A stretch of 64,000 nucleotides of DNA from an uncultured Thiocystis sp. (GCF_903866365.1 NZ_CAIPNF010000352.1:30491-94490), one strand, 5' to 3'; counted from the stretch's first letter, positions 1 to 9,303 are shown. Notes: generated by a model from the letters alone, not told the origin. Made by a program: numbers and translations.

Positions 1-143
1 AAGTCCTCTGCGTGTGAAAACAACTGCTCGAACGCCCGGCTCGCGGCATCGGTCGCGGGTGACTCACGCCAGCGCATATGGCGTCCGCGAGCCGAATACC
101 GCGGATGCAGGCGGCCCTGTCGAAATCGGGAGAGGACTCCTGG

Positions 144-202
144 AATATAAGAAAGCGATTATATTAGTGAACGTTGACTTGCCCGTCATCGGGCTGTAGC
201 AT
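144..202 (+). promoter_or_regulatory. dsr upstream region: palindrome and candidate promoter
   Basis: A 7-bp inverted repeat AATATAA (144-150) / TTATATT (159-165) lies just before a sigma70-like pair, TTGACT (174-179) and TAGCAT (197-202), with a 17-bp spacer. The spacer holds a small hairpin, GCCCG (181-185) / CGGGC (190-194). This could be an operator and promoter for the dsr operon, or the end of an unseen upstream gene. Seen: the sequences. Inferred: the role. Confidence 0.3.
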
Positions 203-401
203 TCGCGCATTCCAAATGCAAGACGTGACGACCAAGTGGGGGGACACCTACGTCGGCGTCTGACGGTTCATCCGCGCGAATCGCAAGCCATCGCAAAGGG
301 CTATATCCCGAAAGGGATAGACAATCGGTCGGCGGCCCTCCCAATCGTGGAATAGGCGGCTGCCGGATTCATCGGTACATTGGTACTCGACGATGAAATG
401 A

Positions 402-429
402 TTGATAGGGAATGATCGCTTCTTATTAT
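402..429 (+). promoter_or_regulatory. candidate dsrA-proximal promoter
   Basis: TTGATA (402-407) and TATTAT (424-429) with a 16-bp spacer form a sigma70-like promoter about 130 nt before the dsrA start. A small hairpin, TATCCC/GGGATA (304-309 / 314-319), lies further upstream. In the first 563 bases no convincing gene is seen. In A. vinosum dsr expression rises with reduced sulfur, so a regulated promoter is expected in this stretch. Confidence 0.3.
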
Positions 430-563
430 GGCGTTCACTCTACATACGAAGAATAACGTGACGTGATGCATCGACGTGTTGCCACGGTTCGCCCGCCGCG
501 GCGCGAATGTGCATGCGAACTCAATCCTCCCTTTCCTGGTTAATTGATAGGAGAGAATGCGCA

Positions 564-1817
564 ATGGCTATCGATAAGCACATTACCCCGATGCTCGACC
601 AGCTTGAAACCGGCCCTTGGCCGAGTTTCATTTCGGGCATCAAACGTCTGCGCGACCAGCATCCGGACGCGCGGATCAACGAGATGACCAATGATTTGCT
701 GGGTCAGCTTGAGCACTCCTACGAGACCCGCAAGGGCTATTGGAAAGGCGGCACGGTTTCGGTCTTCGGCTATGGCGGCGGCATCATTCCGCGCTTTTCC
801 GAGGTCGGCAAGGCGTTTCCGAAATCCAAGGAATTCCATACCCTGCGCGTGCAGCCCCCGGCGGGCAATCACTATTCCACCGGCATGCTGCGCCAATTGG
901 CCGATAGCTGGGAGAAATACGGTTCCGGTCTGGTGACCTTCCACGGTCAGACCGGCAATATCATGTTTATCGGGACGGATACCCAAAACACTCAGCATTT
1001 TTTCGACGAAATCAACGAATACGGTTGGGATCTCGGCGGCGCCGGTCCCTGCGTGCGCACCGCCATGTCCTGCGTCGGCGCGGCGCGCTGCGAGATGTCC
1101 TGCACCAACGAATTGAAATCCCATCGCATGCTCGTCAATAACTTTGTCGACGACGTGCATCGCCCGGCGCTTCCCTATAAGTTCAAGTTCAAGGTCTCCG
1201 GCTGCGCCAACGACTGTCAGAACGCGATCGAGCGTTCGGACTTCGCGGTGATCGGCACCTGGCGCGACGACATGAAGGTCGATCAGGCCGAGGTCAAGAA
1301 CTATATCGCCGACAAAGGCCGTCAGTATTACATCGACAATGTGATCACGCGCTGCCCGACCCAGGCGCTGGCGTTGAATGACGACAATACGCTCGCGGTC
1401 AATAATCGCGACTGCGTGCGCTGCATGCACTGTCTCAATGTCATGCCGAAGGCGCTGCATCCGGGCGACGACAAGGGCGTAACCATTCTGATCGGCGGCA
1501 AGCGCACCCTGAAGATCGGCGATCTGATGGGCACCGTGCTGGTTCCCTTCAAGAAGCTCGAAACCGAGGAAGACTACGAGTCCATGGTCGAACTGGCCGG
1601 GACCATCATCGACTTCTGGGCGGAGAATGGCCTGGAGCACGAGCGCTGCGGCGAGATGATCGAGCGGATCGGGCTGGCGAACTTCCTGGAAGGGATCGAG
1701 GTCGAGCCGGATCCGAACATGCTCAGTCATCCGCGCCAGAGTTCCTATATCCGTATGGACGGCTGGGACGAGGCGGCGGAAGCGTGGTTCGAGCGTCAAG
1801 CCGAGGCTGGCAAGTAA
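564..1817 (+). CDS. dsrA: reverse-type dissimilatory sulfite reductase alpha subunit
   Basis: DsrA pairs with DsrB as the cytoplasmic siroheme enzyme that, in sulfur oxidisers, releases sulfite from sulfur delivered by DsrC. The 417-residue product starting MAIDKHITP matches the length and N-terminus known for A. vinosum DsrA. Siroheme/[4Fe-4S] cysteines appear in SCVGAARCEMSC and SGCANDC. A ferredoxin-type cluster motif, CVRCMHC, lies near residues 290-297. The start at 564 is preceded by AGGAGA at 549-554; an in-frame upstream start at 507 has no comparable support. It is the first gene of a long co-oriented operon. Confidence 0.97.
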   Translation: MAIDKHITPMLDQLETGPWPSFISGIKRLRDQHPDARINEMTNDLLGQLEHSYETRKGYWKGGTVSVFGYGGGIIPRFSEVGKAFPKSKEFHTLRVQPPAGNHYSTGMLRQLADSWEKYGSGLVTFHGQTGNIMFIGTDTQNTQHFFDEINEYGWDLGGAGPCVRTAMSCVGAARCEMSCTNELKSHRMLVNNFVDDVHRPALPYKFKFKVSGCANDCQNAIERSDFAVIGTWRDDMKVDQAEVKNYIADKGRQYYIDNVITRCPTQALALNDDNTLAVNNRDCVRCMHCLNVMPKALHPGDDKGVTILIGGKRTLKIGDLMGTVLVPFKKLETEEDYESMVELAGTIIDFWAENGLEHERCGEMIERIGLANFLEGIEVEPDPNMLSHPRQSSYIRMDGWDEAAEAWFERQAEAGK

Positions 1818-1965
1818 TTCGATTGCGTTCGTCCGTCCCGGCGGCTGATCTCGGGCGCCATCGCAACGCGAGTTTGCCGATGGCCCCGGTCAACGCCGCG
1901 ACGGACCGGGCGATCCGATCCTGACGACCCTATTCAAATTTCGACAGAAAACTGGAGGACAGGCA

Positions 1966-3036
1966 ATGGCGGACATGCGCGAGCCGATCGAATCTGGCTG
2001 CCCCGATCCCTGGCAGTATCTGCATCCCACGATGCGCAAGAACTTCGGGCAGTGGAAATATCACGAACATCCGCGCCCCGGCGTGTTGTTGCATGTCGCC
2101 TACAGCGGCGACAAGATCTGGACGGTCAAGGCCGGCACCCAGCGCATCCTGGATGTCTTCACCCTGCGCAAGCTGTGCGATATCGGCGATCAGTTCGCCG
2201 ACGGCTATGTCCACTTCACCCTGCGCTCGAACATCGAGTACATGGTCAATGACGAGACCAAGGTTCAGCCCCTGATCGACGCGCTCGAAGGCGCCGGTTT
2301 CGTGGTGGGCGGCACCCAGAACTCGGTGGCCATGATCTCCCACACCCAGGGCTGGCTGCACTGCGACATCCCCGGCACCGACGCCTCGGGCGTGGTGAAG
2401 TCGATGATGGACGAACTCATCGACGAGTTCCGCAACGCCAACATGCCCAACCGCGTGCATATCACCACCTCCTGCTGCCAGATCAACTGCGGCGGTCAGG
2501 GCGATATCGCGATCAACATCCAGCACACCAAGCCGCCCAAGATTAACCACGATCTGGTCGCCAACGTCTGCGAGCGTCCGTCGGTTGTCGCGCGCTGCCC
2601 GGTCGCGGCCATCCGTCCGGCCATGGTCAACGGCAAGCCCTCGCTGGAAGTCGACGAGCGCAAGTGCATTTGCTGCGGCGCCTGCTATCCGCCCTGTCCG
2701 CCGATGCAGATCAACGATGCCGAGCATTCCAAGCTGGCGATCTGGGTCGGTGGCAACCACTCCAACGCGCGCGGCAAGCCGACCTTCCAGAAGCTGGTCG
2801 CCGCCGGTATCCCGAACAATCCGCCACGCTGGCCGGAAGCGACCGCCATCGTCAAGCGCATCCTCAAGGCATACAAGGAAGGCGCGCGCGACTGGGAGCG
2901 GGTCAACGAGTGGATCGAGCGCATCGGCTGGCCGCGCTTCTTCGAGGAAGTCGAGCTGCCGTTCACCAAGTATCACATCGATACCTGGCGCGGCGCGCGG
3001 GCGAGCTTCAACAGCTCCACCTATATCCGCTTCTAA
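1966..3036 (+). CDS. dsrB: reverse-type dissimilatory sulfite reductase beta subunit
   Basis: This is the DsrAB partner subunit, 356 residues, with an N-terminus (MADMREPIESGC) typical of Chromatiaceae DsrB. The cluster/siroheme motif TSCCQINCGG lies near residues 166-175, and a ferredoxin insert CICCGACYPPCPP near 232-244. It starts 148 bp after dsrA behind CTGGAGGA. The 184-bp gap downstream, before dsrE, holds a short imperfect direct repeat (ctgaccactg / ctgaccactg, near 3172-3196) but no gene. Confidence 0.97.
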   Translation: MADMREPIESGCPDPWQYLHPTMRKNFGQWKYHEHPRPGVLLHVAYSGDKIWTVKAGTQRILDVFTLRKLCDIGDQFADGYVHFTLRSNIEYMVNDETKVQPLIDALEGAGFVVGGTQNSVAMISHTQGWLHCDIPGTDASGVVKSMMDELIDEFRNANMPNRVHITTSCCQINCGGQGDIAINIQHTKPPKINHDLVANVCERPSVVARCPVAAIRPAMVNGKPSLEVDERKCICCGACYPPCPPMQINDAEHSKLAIWVGGNHSNARGKPTFQKLVAAGIPNNPPRWPEATAIVKRILKAYKEGARDWERVNEWIERIGWPRFFEEVELPFTKYHIDTWRGARASFNSSTYIRF

Positions 3037-3220
3037 GGCGCCCGTCCGCCGCGGCCGACTGGCGCGCGGCGGGGGGTGTCAAGTAGGTCCGATCCGAAGT
3101 GGGTTCGAGCATCCGCATTCCGACACCCGCTCCGAAGCGAAGAGCTGCGGTCGTGGCAATGTCATCCGCGAGCTGACCACTGAAAACTGACCACTGACAA
3201 CTCTAAAAAATGAGGTCGAC

Positions 3221-3613
3221 ATGAAGTTCGCACTTCAGATCAACGAGGGACCCTACCAGCATCAGGCGTCCGACTCGGCCTATCAGTTCGCCAAGGCCGC
3301 GCTGGAAAAAGGGCACGAGATCTTTCGGGTCTTTTTCTACCATGATGGGGTCAATAACTCGACGCGTCTGACGACGCCGCCCCAGGACGACCGTCATATC
3401 GTCAACCGCTGGGCCGAGCTGGCCGAACAGTACGATCTCGACATGGTCGTCTGCGTCGCCGCCGCCCAACGTCGCGGGATCGTGGACGAGGGCGAGGCGA
3501 GTCGCAACGGTAAGGACGCCACCAACATCCATCCCAAGTTCCGCATCTCGGGACTCGGGCAATTGGTCGAGGCGGCGATCCAGGCCGACCGTCTCGTCGT
3601 CTTCGGCGATTAA
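3221..3613 (+). CDS. dsrE: sulfurtransferase subunit DsrE
   Basis: DsrE is part of the DsrE2F2H2 hexamer, a TusBCD-like cytoplasmic sulfur carrier that passes persulfide sulfur to DsrC. The product has 130 residues; Cys78, in DMVVCVAAAQRRG, matches the persulfide-carrying cysteine established for A. vinosum DsrE. The start follows a purine-rich AATGAGGTCGAC stretch. dsrF begins 12 nt after the stop. Confidence 0.96.
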   Translation: MKFALQINEGPYQHQASDSAYQFAKAALEKGHEIFRVFFYHDGVNNSTRLTTPPQDDRHIVNRWAELAEQYDLDMVVCVAAAQRRGIVDEGEASRNGKDATNIHPKFRISGLGQLVEAAIQADRLVVFGD

Positions 3614-3625
3614 GGGGATCCAGAC

Positions 3626-4036
3626 ATGTCGGAAGTCGTGAAGAAATTCATGTACCTCAACCGTAAGGCCCCCTACGGGACGATTTACGCCTGGGAAGCC
3701 CTGGAAGTGGTGCTGATCGGCGCCGCCTTCGATCAGGACGTGAGCGTCGTGTTTCTCGATGACGGGGTCTATCAGCTCACCAAGGGCCAGGATACGAAGG
3801 GCATCGGGATGAAGAACTTCTCCCCGACCTATCGCACCCTGGGCGACTATGAGGTCAAGAAAATCTATGTGGATCGCGCCTCCATGGAGGCCCGCGGGCT
3901 CTCTCAGGAGGATCTGGTCGAGATCGCCTGGGAGGATTTCGAGACCGAGGAAGAGATCGACAACATCGTCGAGGTGATCGATTCGGCGCGTGTGAGCGAA
4001 CTGATGAACGAATCCGATGCGATCTTCAGCTTCTGA
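3626..4036 (+). CDS. dsrF: sulfurtransferase complex subunit DsrF
   Basis: DsrF is the TusC-like middle subunit of the DsrEFH hexamer, a scaffold in sulfur relay. The 136-residue protein (MSEVVKKFMYLNRKAPYG...) shows the DsrE/F-like alpha/beta fold pattern and conserved WEALEVVLIGAAFDQDV segment. No cysteine is present in the protein, consistent with a structural role. It sits between dsrE and dsrH with short spacers, as in A. vinosum. Confidence 0.95.
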   Translation: MSEVVKKFMYLNRKAPYGTIYAWEALEVVLIGAAFDQDVSVVFLDDGVYQLTKGQDTKGIGMKNFSPTYRTLGDYEVKKIYVDRASMEARGLSQEDLVEIAWEDFETEEEIDNIVEVIDSARVSELMNESDAIFSF

Positions 4037-4078
4037 TCCTCTGTCTCGTGATCCTAAAGTCTCCGGGGAGTGACTCGC

Positions 4079-4387
4079 ATGGCCATTCTGCATACCGTTA
4101 ATAAATCACCCTTCGAGCGGAATTCGCTAGAATCCTGTTTGAAGTTTGCCACCGATGGCGCGGCTGTCCTGCTGTTCGAGGATGGCATCTACGCGGCGCT
4201 GTCGGGCACCAGCGTGGAGGCCCAGGTGGCCGGCGCGCTCGACAAACTGAACATCCATGTGCTCGGCCCCGATTTGAAGGCGCGGGGATTTTCCGATGAG
4301 CGCGTGATCGCTGGGATCAGTGTCGTGGACTATGCGGGCTTCGTGGATCTCGCCGCGGAACACGATACGGTTCAAGCCTGGTTGTAG
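4079..4387 (+). CDS. dsrH: sulfurtransferase complex subunit DsrH
   Basis: DsrH is the TusB-like subunit of DsrEFH, 102 residues. Cys20 (NSLESCLKF) corresponds to the conserved DsrH cysteine implicated in contact with DsrC. The ATG at 4079 was chosen because the product then matches the family length and start (M-A/S-ILHTVNKSP), with GGGGAG at 4065-4070 as ribosome binding site; the in-frame GTG at 4070 would overlap that site. Confidence 0.95.
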   Translation: MAILHTVNKSPFERNSLESCLKFATDGAAVLLFEDGIYAALSGTSVEAQVAGALDKLNIHVLGPDLKARGFSDERVIAGISVVDYAGFVDLAAEHDTVQAWL

Positions 4388-4424
4388 TTTTCGTTTTTAC
4401 CGAAATCAAGAGAGGAATAGCGCA

Positions 4425-4763
4425 ATGTCAGACACGATCGAGGTGGACGGCAAGCAGTATGCCGTGGACGAAGAAGGCTATCTGGCCAACCTGACCGAAT
4501 GGGTGCCCGGGATTGCTGGCGTCATGGCCAAGCAGGACAACCTGGAGCTCACCGACGAGCATTGGGACATCATCAACTTCCTGCGCGAGTACTACGAGGA
4601 ATATCAGATTGCCCCGGCCGTGCGCGTCCTGACCAAGGCCGTCGGCAAGAAGCTGGGCAAGGACAAGGGCAACAGCAAGTATCTTTACAGCCTGTTCCCT
4701 TACGGACCCGCCAAGCAGGCGTGCCGTTTCGCCGGCCTTCCGAAGCCGACCGGCTGCGTCTAA
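4425..4763 (+). CDS. dsrC: sulfur-carrier protein DsrC (TusE family)
   Basis: DsrC carries sulfur on its flexible C-terminal arm; as a persulfide or trisulfide it is a substrate of DsrAB and of the DsrMKJOP complex. The 112-residue product ends CRFAGLPKPTGCV, giving the two redox cysteines at 100 and 111, the hallmark of true DsrC. The start at 4425 follows AGAGGAAT; the longer in-frame opening at 4320 overlaps dsrH and is not used. A hairpin follows the stop. Confidence 0.97.
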   Translation: MSDTIEVDGKQYAVDEEGYLANLTEWVPGIAGVMAKQDNLELTDEHWDIINFLREYYEEYQIAPAVRVLTKAVGKKLGKDKGNSKYLYSLFPYGPAKQACRFAGLPKPTGCV

Positions 4764-4774
4764 GGCAGCGGTTC

Positions 4775-4800
4775 TCCGGGGAGCCCACGGGTTCCCCGGA
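4775..4800 (+). terminator. hairpin between dsrC and dsrM
   Basis: A perfect 8-bp stem, TCCGGGGA (4775-4782) and TCCCCGGA (4793-4800), with a 10-nt loop, is followed by CCTTATTATC, not a clean T tract. It may be a partial terminator or an mRNA-stabilising stem that lets dsrC transcript exceed the downstream genes. The role is inferred. Confidence 0.4.
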
Positions 4801-4832
4801 CCTTATTATCGATCCACCGAGGTAGCGGAGAC

Positions 4833-5564
4833 ATGGCGTTTCTGACGAATTTCTACGTCTTCCTGTTCTATTTTGCCGCTCTGGTTCTCGTCACTGGTCT
4901 GGTCTTCAAGATCGCACAGTACACGATGACCCCCGCGCCCTTGAAGATCCCGACGACGCCGGCGCCGACCACGACCCGCGGCGTGGTCTTGCGGATGACG
5001 CGCGAAGTTGTCCTGTTCGAGAGCCTGTTTCGGGGCAACAAATGGACCTGGATCTTCGGTTGGATGTTTCACTTCGGACTGCTGCTGGTCACGCTGCGGC
5101 ATCTGCGCTATTTCATGGAGCCGGTCTGGTTCCCGATTCAGCTGGTGCAGCCCTTCGGCATTTACGGCGGCATGGCCATGATCGTGGGCCTCGGCGGTCT
5201 CTGGGCGCGTCGTTTTCTGGTCGACCGCGTGCGCTACATTTCATCGCCCTCCGATCATCTGATCCTGGCGCTGCTGGTTCTGATCGGATGCACGGGTCTG
5301 CTGATGAAATTCGTGTTCCATACGGACGTGGTGGAAATCAAAGCCTTCTTTCTGGGGCTCTATACCTACGAGATCCAGCCGCTCCCGGCCGATCCGTTGC
5401 TGTTGCTGCATCTTTTCCTGGTCGCGCTGCTGATGATCGTGTTCCCGTACAGCAAGCTTCTGCATGCCCCCGGACTCTTTTTCAGCCCGACCCGCAACCA
5501 GGCCGACAACCCGCGCGAGGTTCGTCATATCGCGCCCTGGGCAAAACAACTCGAACAAAAATGA
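4833..5564 (+). CDS. dsrM: DsrMKJOP membrane cytochrome b subunit DsrM
   Basis: DsrM is a NarI-like diheme b membrane subunit of DsrMKJOP, the complex exchanging electrons with the quinone pool and DsrC. The 243-residue protein has an N-terminal hydrophobic helix (FYVFLFYFAALVLVTGLVF) and about four more membrane spans, with histidines in WMFHFGLLL, LRHLRYF, KFVFHTD and LLLHLFL as likely heme ligands. It follows the dsrC hairpin; dsrK starts 56 nt downstream. Confidence 0.95.
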   Translation: MAFLTNFYVFLFYFAALVLVTGLVFKIAQYTMTPAPLKIPTTPAPTTTRGVVLRMTREVVLFESLFRGNKWTWIFGWMFHFGLLLVTLRHLRYFMEPVWFPIQLVQPFGIYGGMAMIVGLGGLWARRFLVDRVRYISSPSDHLILALLVLIGCTGLLMKFVFHTDVVEIKAFFLGLYTYEIQPLPADPLLLLHLFLVALLMIVFPYSKLLHAPGLFFSPTRNQADNPREVRHIAPWAKQLEQK

Positions 5565-5620
5565 GTCCAACGCGAGACCCCCAGCGCGCCCAAGGCGTCG
5601 CTTGCATACGAGGTTGATCC

Positions 5621-7171
5621 ATGGCCAAGGCAACATTTGTAGTTCCGGAACTGACCCAGTACACCGAAGTCCCGGCGGTCACTCCCGGTGCGATGGCGCA
5701 TAGTCTGCCGTTCGTGGCGAAGCCGGAGTTCCAGGGCGCGCTTGGTTTTCCGGGCGAACTGGTCGATGACTGGCAGGCGAAGGCCATCGACAAGATGGGC
5801 GACCTGCTGGGCAAATACCGCTCGCTGCGGGTCTATATGGACGCCTGCGTCAAGTGCGGCGCTTGTACCGACAAATGCCATTACTTCCTGGGGACCGGCG
5901 ATCCGAAGAACATGCCGGTCGGTCGTCAGGATCTGATGCGCAAGGTCTATCGGCGCTATTTTACGCTGGCGGGGCGGTTTTTCCCGACACTGGTCGGGGC
6001 CGAGGACTTCACCAAGGAGGTGCTGGACGACTGGTACAGCTATTTCCACCAGTGCTCTCAGTGTCGCCGCTGCTCGGTCTTCTGTCCCTATGGAATCGAC
6101 ACGGCGGAGATTTCCATGGCCGCGCGCGAGATCATGGACAGCATTGGCGTCGGGCAGAAATACTGCAACGAAATCATCGCCAAGGTTTACAAGATTGGTA
6201 ATAATCTCGGGCTGCCCGGCCCGGCGCTGGTGGATACCCTGGAAGGACTGGAAGAAGACGTCTTCGACGACACCGGCGTCAAGGTCCGCTTTCCGATCGA
6301 CGAGGAGGGGGCCGAGATCCTGCTGGTCACCCCTTCGGCGGACTTCTTTGCCGAGCCCCATGTCGACGGTCTGATCGGCTATGCCAAGGTCTTCCATGAG
6401 GCCGGGGTGTCCTGGACCATGAGTTCGCATGCCTCGGAAGCGGCCAACTTCGGCATGTTCATCGGTTCCTACGAGAACATGCGCCGCGTGTCCCAGCGCA
6501 TCCGCGAAGCCGCCATCAAGCTCAAGGTCAAGCGCATCGTCTTCGGCGAGTGCGGTCATGCCTGGCGTGTCGCCTACAGTTTTCTGAACACCCTGGCCGG
6601 TCCCTGGGATTTCCTGGATCCGCGCTATCCGGTGCCGCAGCATATCTGCGAGTTCACCCACGACCTGATCCAGCGCGGCAAGCTGACCTTCGACAAGAGC
6701 GAGAACGTCGACAAGGTTCTGACCTATCACGATAGTTGCAACGTGGCCCGCGCCTCGCGCATGGGCGATGTGCCCGGCGGTCAGTTCGATATCCCGCGCG
6801 ACATTATTCGGGCGGTCTGCAACCATTTTTACGATATGGACGAGGACACCATCCGCGACCGGACCTTCTGTTGCGGTGGCGGCGGCGGTCTGCTGACCGA
6901 CGATCTGATGGAACTTCGGGTCAAGGGCGCCAAGCCCCGTCTCGATGCCCTGAACAATGTCATGCAGGAAAAAGGCGTCACCCACATGGCCGCCATCTGC
7001 GCCATCTGCAAGACCCAGTTCAGCAAGGTCTTGCCCTACTACGGCATGGAGATGGATCAGATCATCAGTCTGCATCAACTGGTGGGGGATGCCATCGTGC
7101 TGACTCCCGGACCCGATGACGACGCCGAGGACGATGACCGCGACGACGCGGACGATCCGAACGAAGAATAA
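5621..7171 (+). CDS. dsrK: DsrMKJOP iron-sulfur subunit DsrK
   Basis: DsrK is the HdrD-like cytoplasmic subunit thought to handle the DsrC trisulfide. The 516-residue sequence has two [4Fe-4S] ferredoxin motifs, CVKCGACTDKC (near residue 75) and CSQCRRCSVFC (near 146), and C-terminal CCG-type motifs: ECGHAWR, HDSCNVAR, FCCGGGGG and ICAICKTQF. The tail is strongly acidic (DDDAEDDDRDDADD). It acts with DsrM as the catalytic pair of the complex. Confidence 0.96.
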   Translation: MAKATFVVPELTQYTEVPAVTPGAMAHSLPFVAKPEFQGALGFPGELVDDWQAKAIDKMGDLLGKYRSLRVYMDACVKCGACTDKCHYFLGTGDPKNMPVGRQDLMRKVYRRYFTLAGRFFPTLVGAEDFTKEVLDDWYSYFHQCSQCRRCSVFCPYGIDTAEISMAAREIMDSIGVGQKYCNEIIAKVYKIGNNLGLPGPALVDTLEGLEEDVFDDTGVKVRFPIDEEGAEILLVTPSADFFAEPHVDGLIGYAKVFHEAGVSWTMSSHASEAANFGMFIGSYENMRRVSQRIREAAIKLKVKRIVFGECGHAWRVAYSFLNTLAGPWDFLDPRYPVPQHICEFTHDLIQRGKLTFDKSENVDKVLTYHDSCNVARASRMGDVPGGQFDIPRDIIRAVCNHFYDMDEDTIRDRTFCCGGGGGLLTDDLMELRVKGAKPRLDALNNVMQEKGVTHMAAICAICKTQFSKVLPYYGMEMDQIISLHQLVGDAIVLTPGPDDDAEDDDRDDADDPNEE

Positions 7172-7208
7172 GAGACCGACGAGGCGGCCCGAACGAGGCC
7201 ATCGAGCG

Positions 7209-7257
7209 GGGGCCGGGTGGCGCGACTGACGCGGTCCAACCGAGACGGCCCGGCCCC
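7209..7257 (+). other. GC-rich hairpin between dsrK and dsrL
   Basis: GGGGCCGGG (7209-7217) pairs exactly with CCCGGCCCC (7249-7257) across a 31-nt loop, in the 150-bp dsrK-dsrL gap. No T run follows, so it looks more like an mRNA processing or stability element than a terminator. Role inferred. Confidence 0.35.
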
Positions 7258-7321
7258 GTGACCTGATACGAACCCCCTGATCCCGCGTCAGGGCATCATT
7301 TGGTAGAGGAGACTGAACACG

Positions 7322-9286
7322 ATGGCGACTTCCAGCGACGAGATGAAGACCAAGCCCTCATGGCGCCGTTTTGAAGACGGCAATCATGTTTGGGAGAAAC
7401 TGACCGACAAGATCTTCAATCAGGATACCTCCCATAAGTGTCCGACCTATGTCCACAAGACGCCTCCCTGTCAGGGAAGCTGTCCCTCCGGCGAGGACAT
7501 CCGCGGCTGGTTGCAGATCGTGCGTGGCATGGAGCAGCCGCCGGCGGGCATGGATCGGCATGAATACGCCTTCCGCCGCTCCACCGAGGCCAATCCCTTT
7601 CCGTCCATGATGGGTCGGGTCTGTCCCGCGCCCTGCCAGGACGGCTGCAACCGCAACGAGCTTGAGGATTTCGTCGGCATCAACGCGGTCGAGCAATTCA
7701 TCGGCGATACCGCCATCGCCAACGGCTACAAGTTCGACGCCGCGCCGGCCGACACCGGCAAGCGCGTCGCCATCATCGGCGGCGGCCCGGCCGGTCTGGC
7801 GGCGGCCTACAACCTGCGCCGCAAGGGTCATGCCTGCACCATTTTCGAGTCGAACGAGGGTCTGGGCGGCATGTTCCGCTTCGGCATCCCCGGCTATCGC
7901 GTGCCGCGCGACAAACTCGACGCCGAGATTCAGCGCATCCTCGATCTGGGCCAGGTCGAGGTCAAACTCAAGACCCGCGTCGGCACCGATGTCAGCGTCG
8001 AACAGCTTGAGAAGGACTATGACGCCATCCTCTGGGCGATCGGCTGTCAATCCGGGCGCGGTCTGCCGGTGCCGGGCTGGCAGGGTACCCCGAACTGCGT
8101 CTCGGGCGTTGCCTTCCTCAAGGCGTATAACGAAGGCCGGATGAAGTTCACCGCCGACAAGGTGGTCTGCGTCGGCGGCGGCGACACCTCCATCGACGTG
8201 GTTTCGGTCGCGCGCCGGCTCGGTCACATCACCAAGACCGGCAACAGCGCTCTGCCCGAAACCGTCATCCGCGACGGTTACGTGGCGCACGATGCCGCGA
8301 ACGCCGCCGCCGCCGAGGGCGCCGAGGTGACTTTGACCTCGCTGTTCACTCGCGACAAGATGACCGCCTCCGAACACGAGGTGCATGACGCCACCCGCGA
8401 GGGCGTGACCATCCTCGACGGCGTCATGCCGCTCGAAGTCATCAAGGACGCCAACGGTCGCGCGACCGGGCTGAAGGTCGCCGACTGTGCCATGACCGAT
8501 GGCCGGCCGACGCCCGTCGATGGCACCGAGCGCGTGCTGGCCGCCGACCTGATCGTCTCCGCCATCGGGCAGGGCGGCGATCTGTCCGGGCTGGAGGCGT
8601 TCGACAATGGCCGCGGCCTGATGGACTCCGACAAGTTCTATCAGGTGCCCGGCAAGGCGGGGCATTTCGTCGCCGGCGACATCATCCGCCCGCATCTGCT
8701 GACCACCGCCATCGGTCAAGCCTGGATCGCGGTCGAGTCCATCGACGAATATGTCAATCAGGCCGAGCACAAGCGGCGTCCCAAGGTCGACGTGCATCAC
8801 TTCAATCTGCTGAACAAGATGACCGAGGCCCATCTGGCCCCGGAAGCCTTCAAGCCAGCCGAGCGCGGCGACATGCGCGGCACCTCTGACGCCAACTACG
8901 CCATCCACAACTACGAGGATCGCTCGGGCGCCGAGGTCATCCCGCACGACGAACTCTTCCTGGGGCACTTCAACTACGTGGCGCGCAATCTGCGCAAGGA
9001 AGAGGTGCCGAGTTCCGAGGACGTGCTGGGTCATTTCCACGAGCGCGTCATCGGACTGACCGAGGAAGAGGCGGTCAACGAGGCCAAGCGCTGCATGAGT
9101 TGCGGCATGTGCTTCGAGTGCGACAACTGCGTCATCTTCTGCCCGCAGGACGCCGTCTTCCGGGTCGACAAGAACAGTCGGACAACCGGCCGTTACGTGG
9201 ATACCGACTATGCCAAGTGCATCGGTTGTCACATCTGCGCCGATGTCTGTCCGACCGGCTACATCAAGATGGGACTGGGCGAGTAA
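7322..9286 (+). CDS. dsrL: NAD(P)H:acceptor oxidoreductase DsrL
   Basis: DsrL is a GltD-like iron-sulfur flavoprotein, essential in A. vinosum and shown there to interact with DsrAB and couple it to NAD(P)(H). The 654-residue protein has N-terminal cysteines (CPTYVHKTPPCQGSCPSG, CPAPCQDGC), an FAD dinucleotide-binding motif (IIGGGPAGLAAA, near residue 152), a second nucleotide site (VVCVGGGDTSIDV, near 283) and two C-terminal ferredoxin motifs (CMSCGMCFECDNC, CIGCHICADVC). It starts at 7322 after GAGGAGAC. Confidence 0.96.
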   Translation: MATSSDEMKTKPSWRRFEDGNHVWEKLTDKIFNQDTSHKCPTYVHKTPPCQGSCPSGEDIRGWLQIVRGMEQPPAGMDRHEYAFRRSTEANPFPSMMGRVCPAPCQDGCNRNELEDFVGINAVEQFIGDTAIANGYKFDAAPADTGKRVAIIGGGPAGLAAAYNLRRKGHACTIFESNEGLGGMFRFGIPGYRVPRDKLDAEIQRILDLGQVEVKLKTRVGTDVSVEQLEKDYDAILWAIGCQSGRGLPVPGWQGTPNCVSGVAFLKAYNEGRMKFTADKVVCVGGGDTSIDVVSVARRLGHITKTGNSALPETVIRDGYVAHDAANAAAAEGAEVTLTSLFTRDKMTASEHEVHDATREGVTILDGVMPLEVIKDANGRATGLKVADCAMTDGRPTPVDGTERVLAADLIVSAIGQGGDLSGLEAFDNGRGLMDSDKFYQVPGKAGHFVAGDIIRPHLLTTAIGQAWIAVESIDEYVNQAEHKRRPKVDVHHFNLLNKMTEAHLAPEAFKPAERGDMRGTSDANYAIHNYEDRSGAEVIPHDELFLGHFNYVARNLRKEEVPSSEDVLGHFHERVIGLTEEEAVNEAKRCMSCGMCFECDNCVIFCPQDAVFRVDKNSRTTGRYVDTDYAKCIGCHICADVCPTGYIKMGLGE

Positions 9287-9303
9287 GGCCCTTGGAGGCG
9301 TCG

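Noticed and set aside
14..199. 61-codon ORF upstream of dsr
   Set aside because: No RBS, no family features, and it overlaps promoter-like and palindromic sequence; treated as chance.
540..1799. 419-codon ORF antisense to dsrA
   Set aside because: Long antisense ORFs are expected in high-GC genes; its composition is that of a shadow and dsrA is certain.
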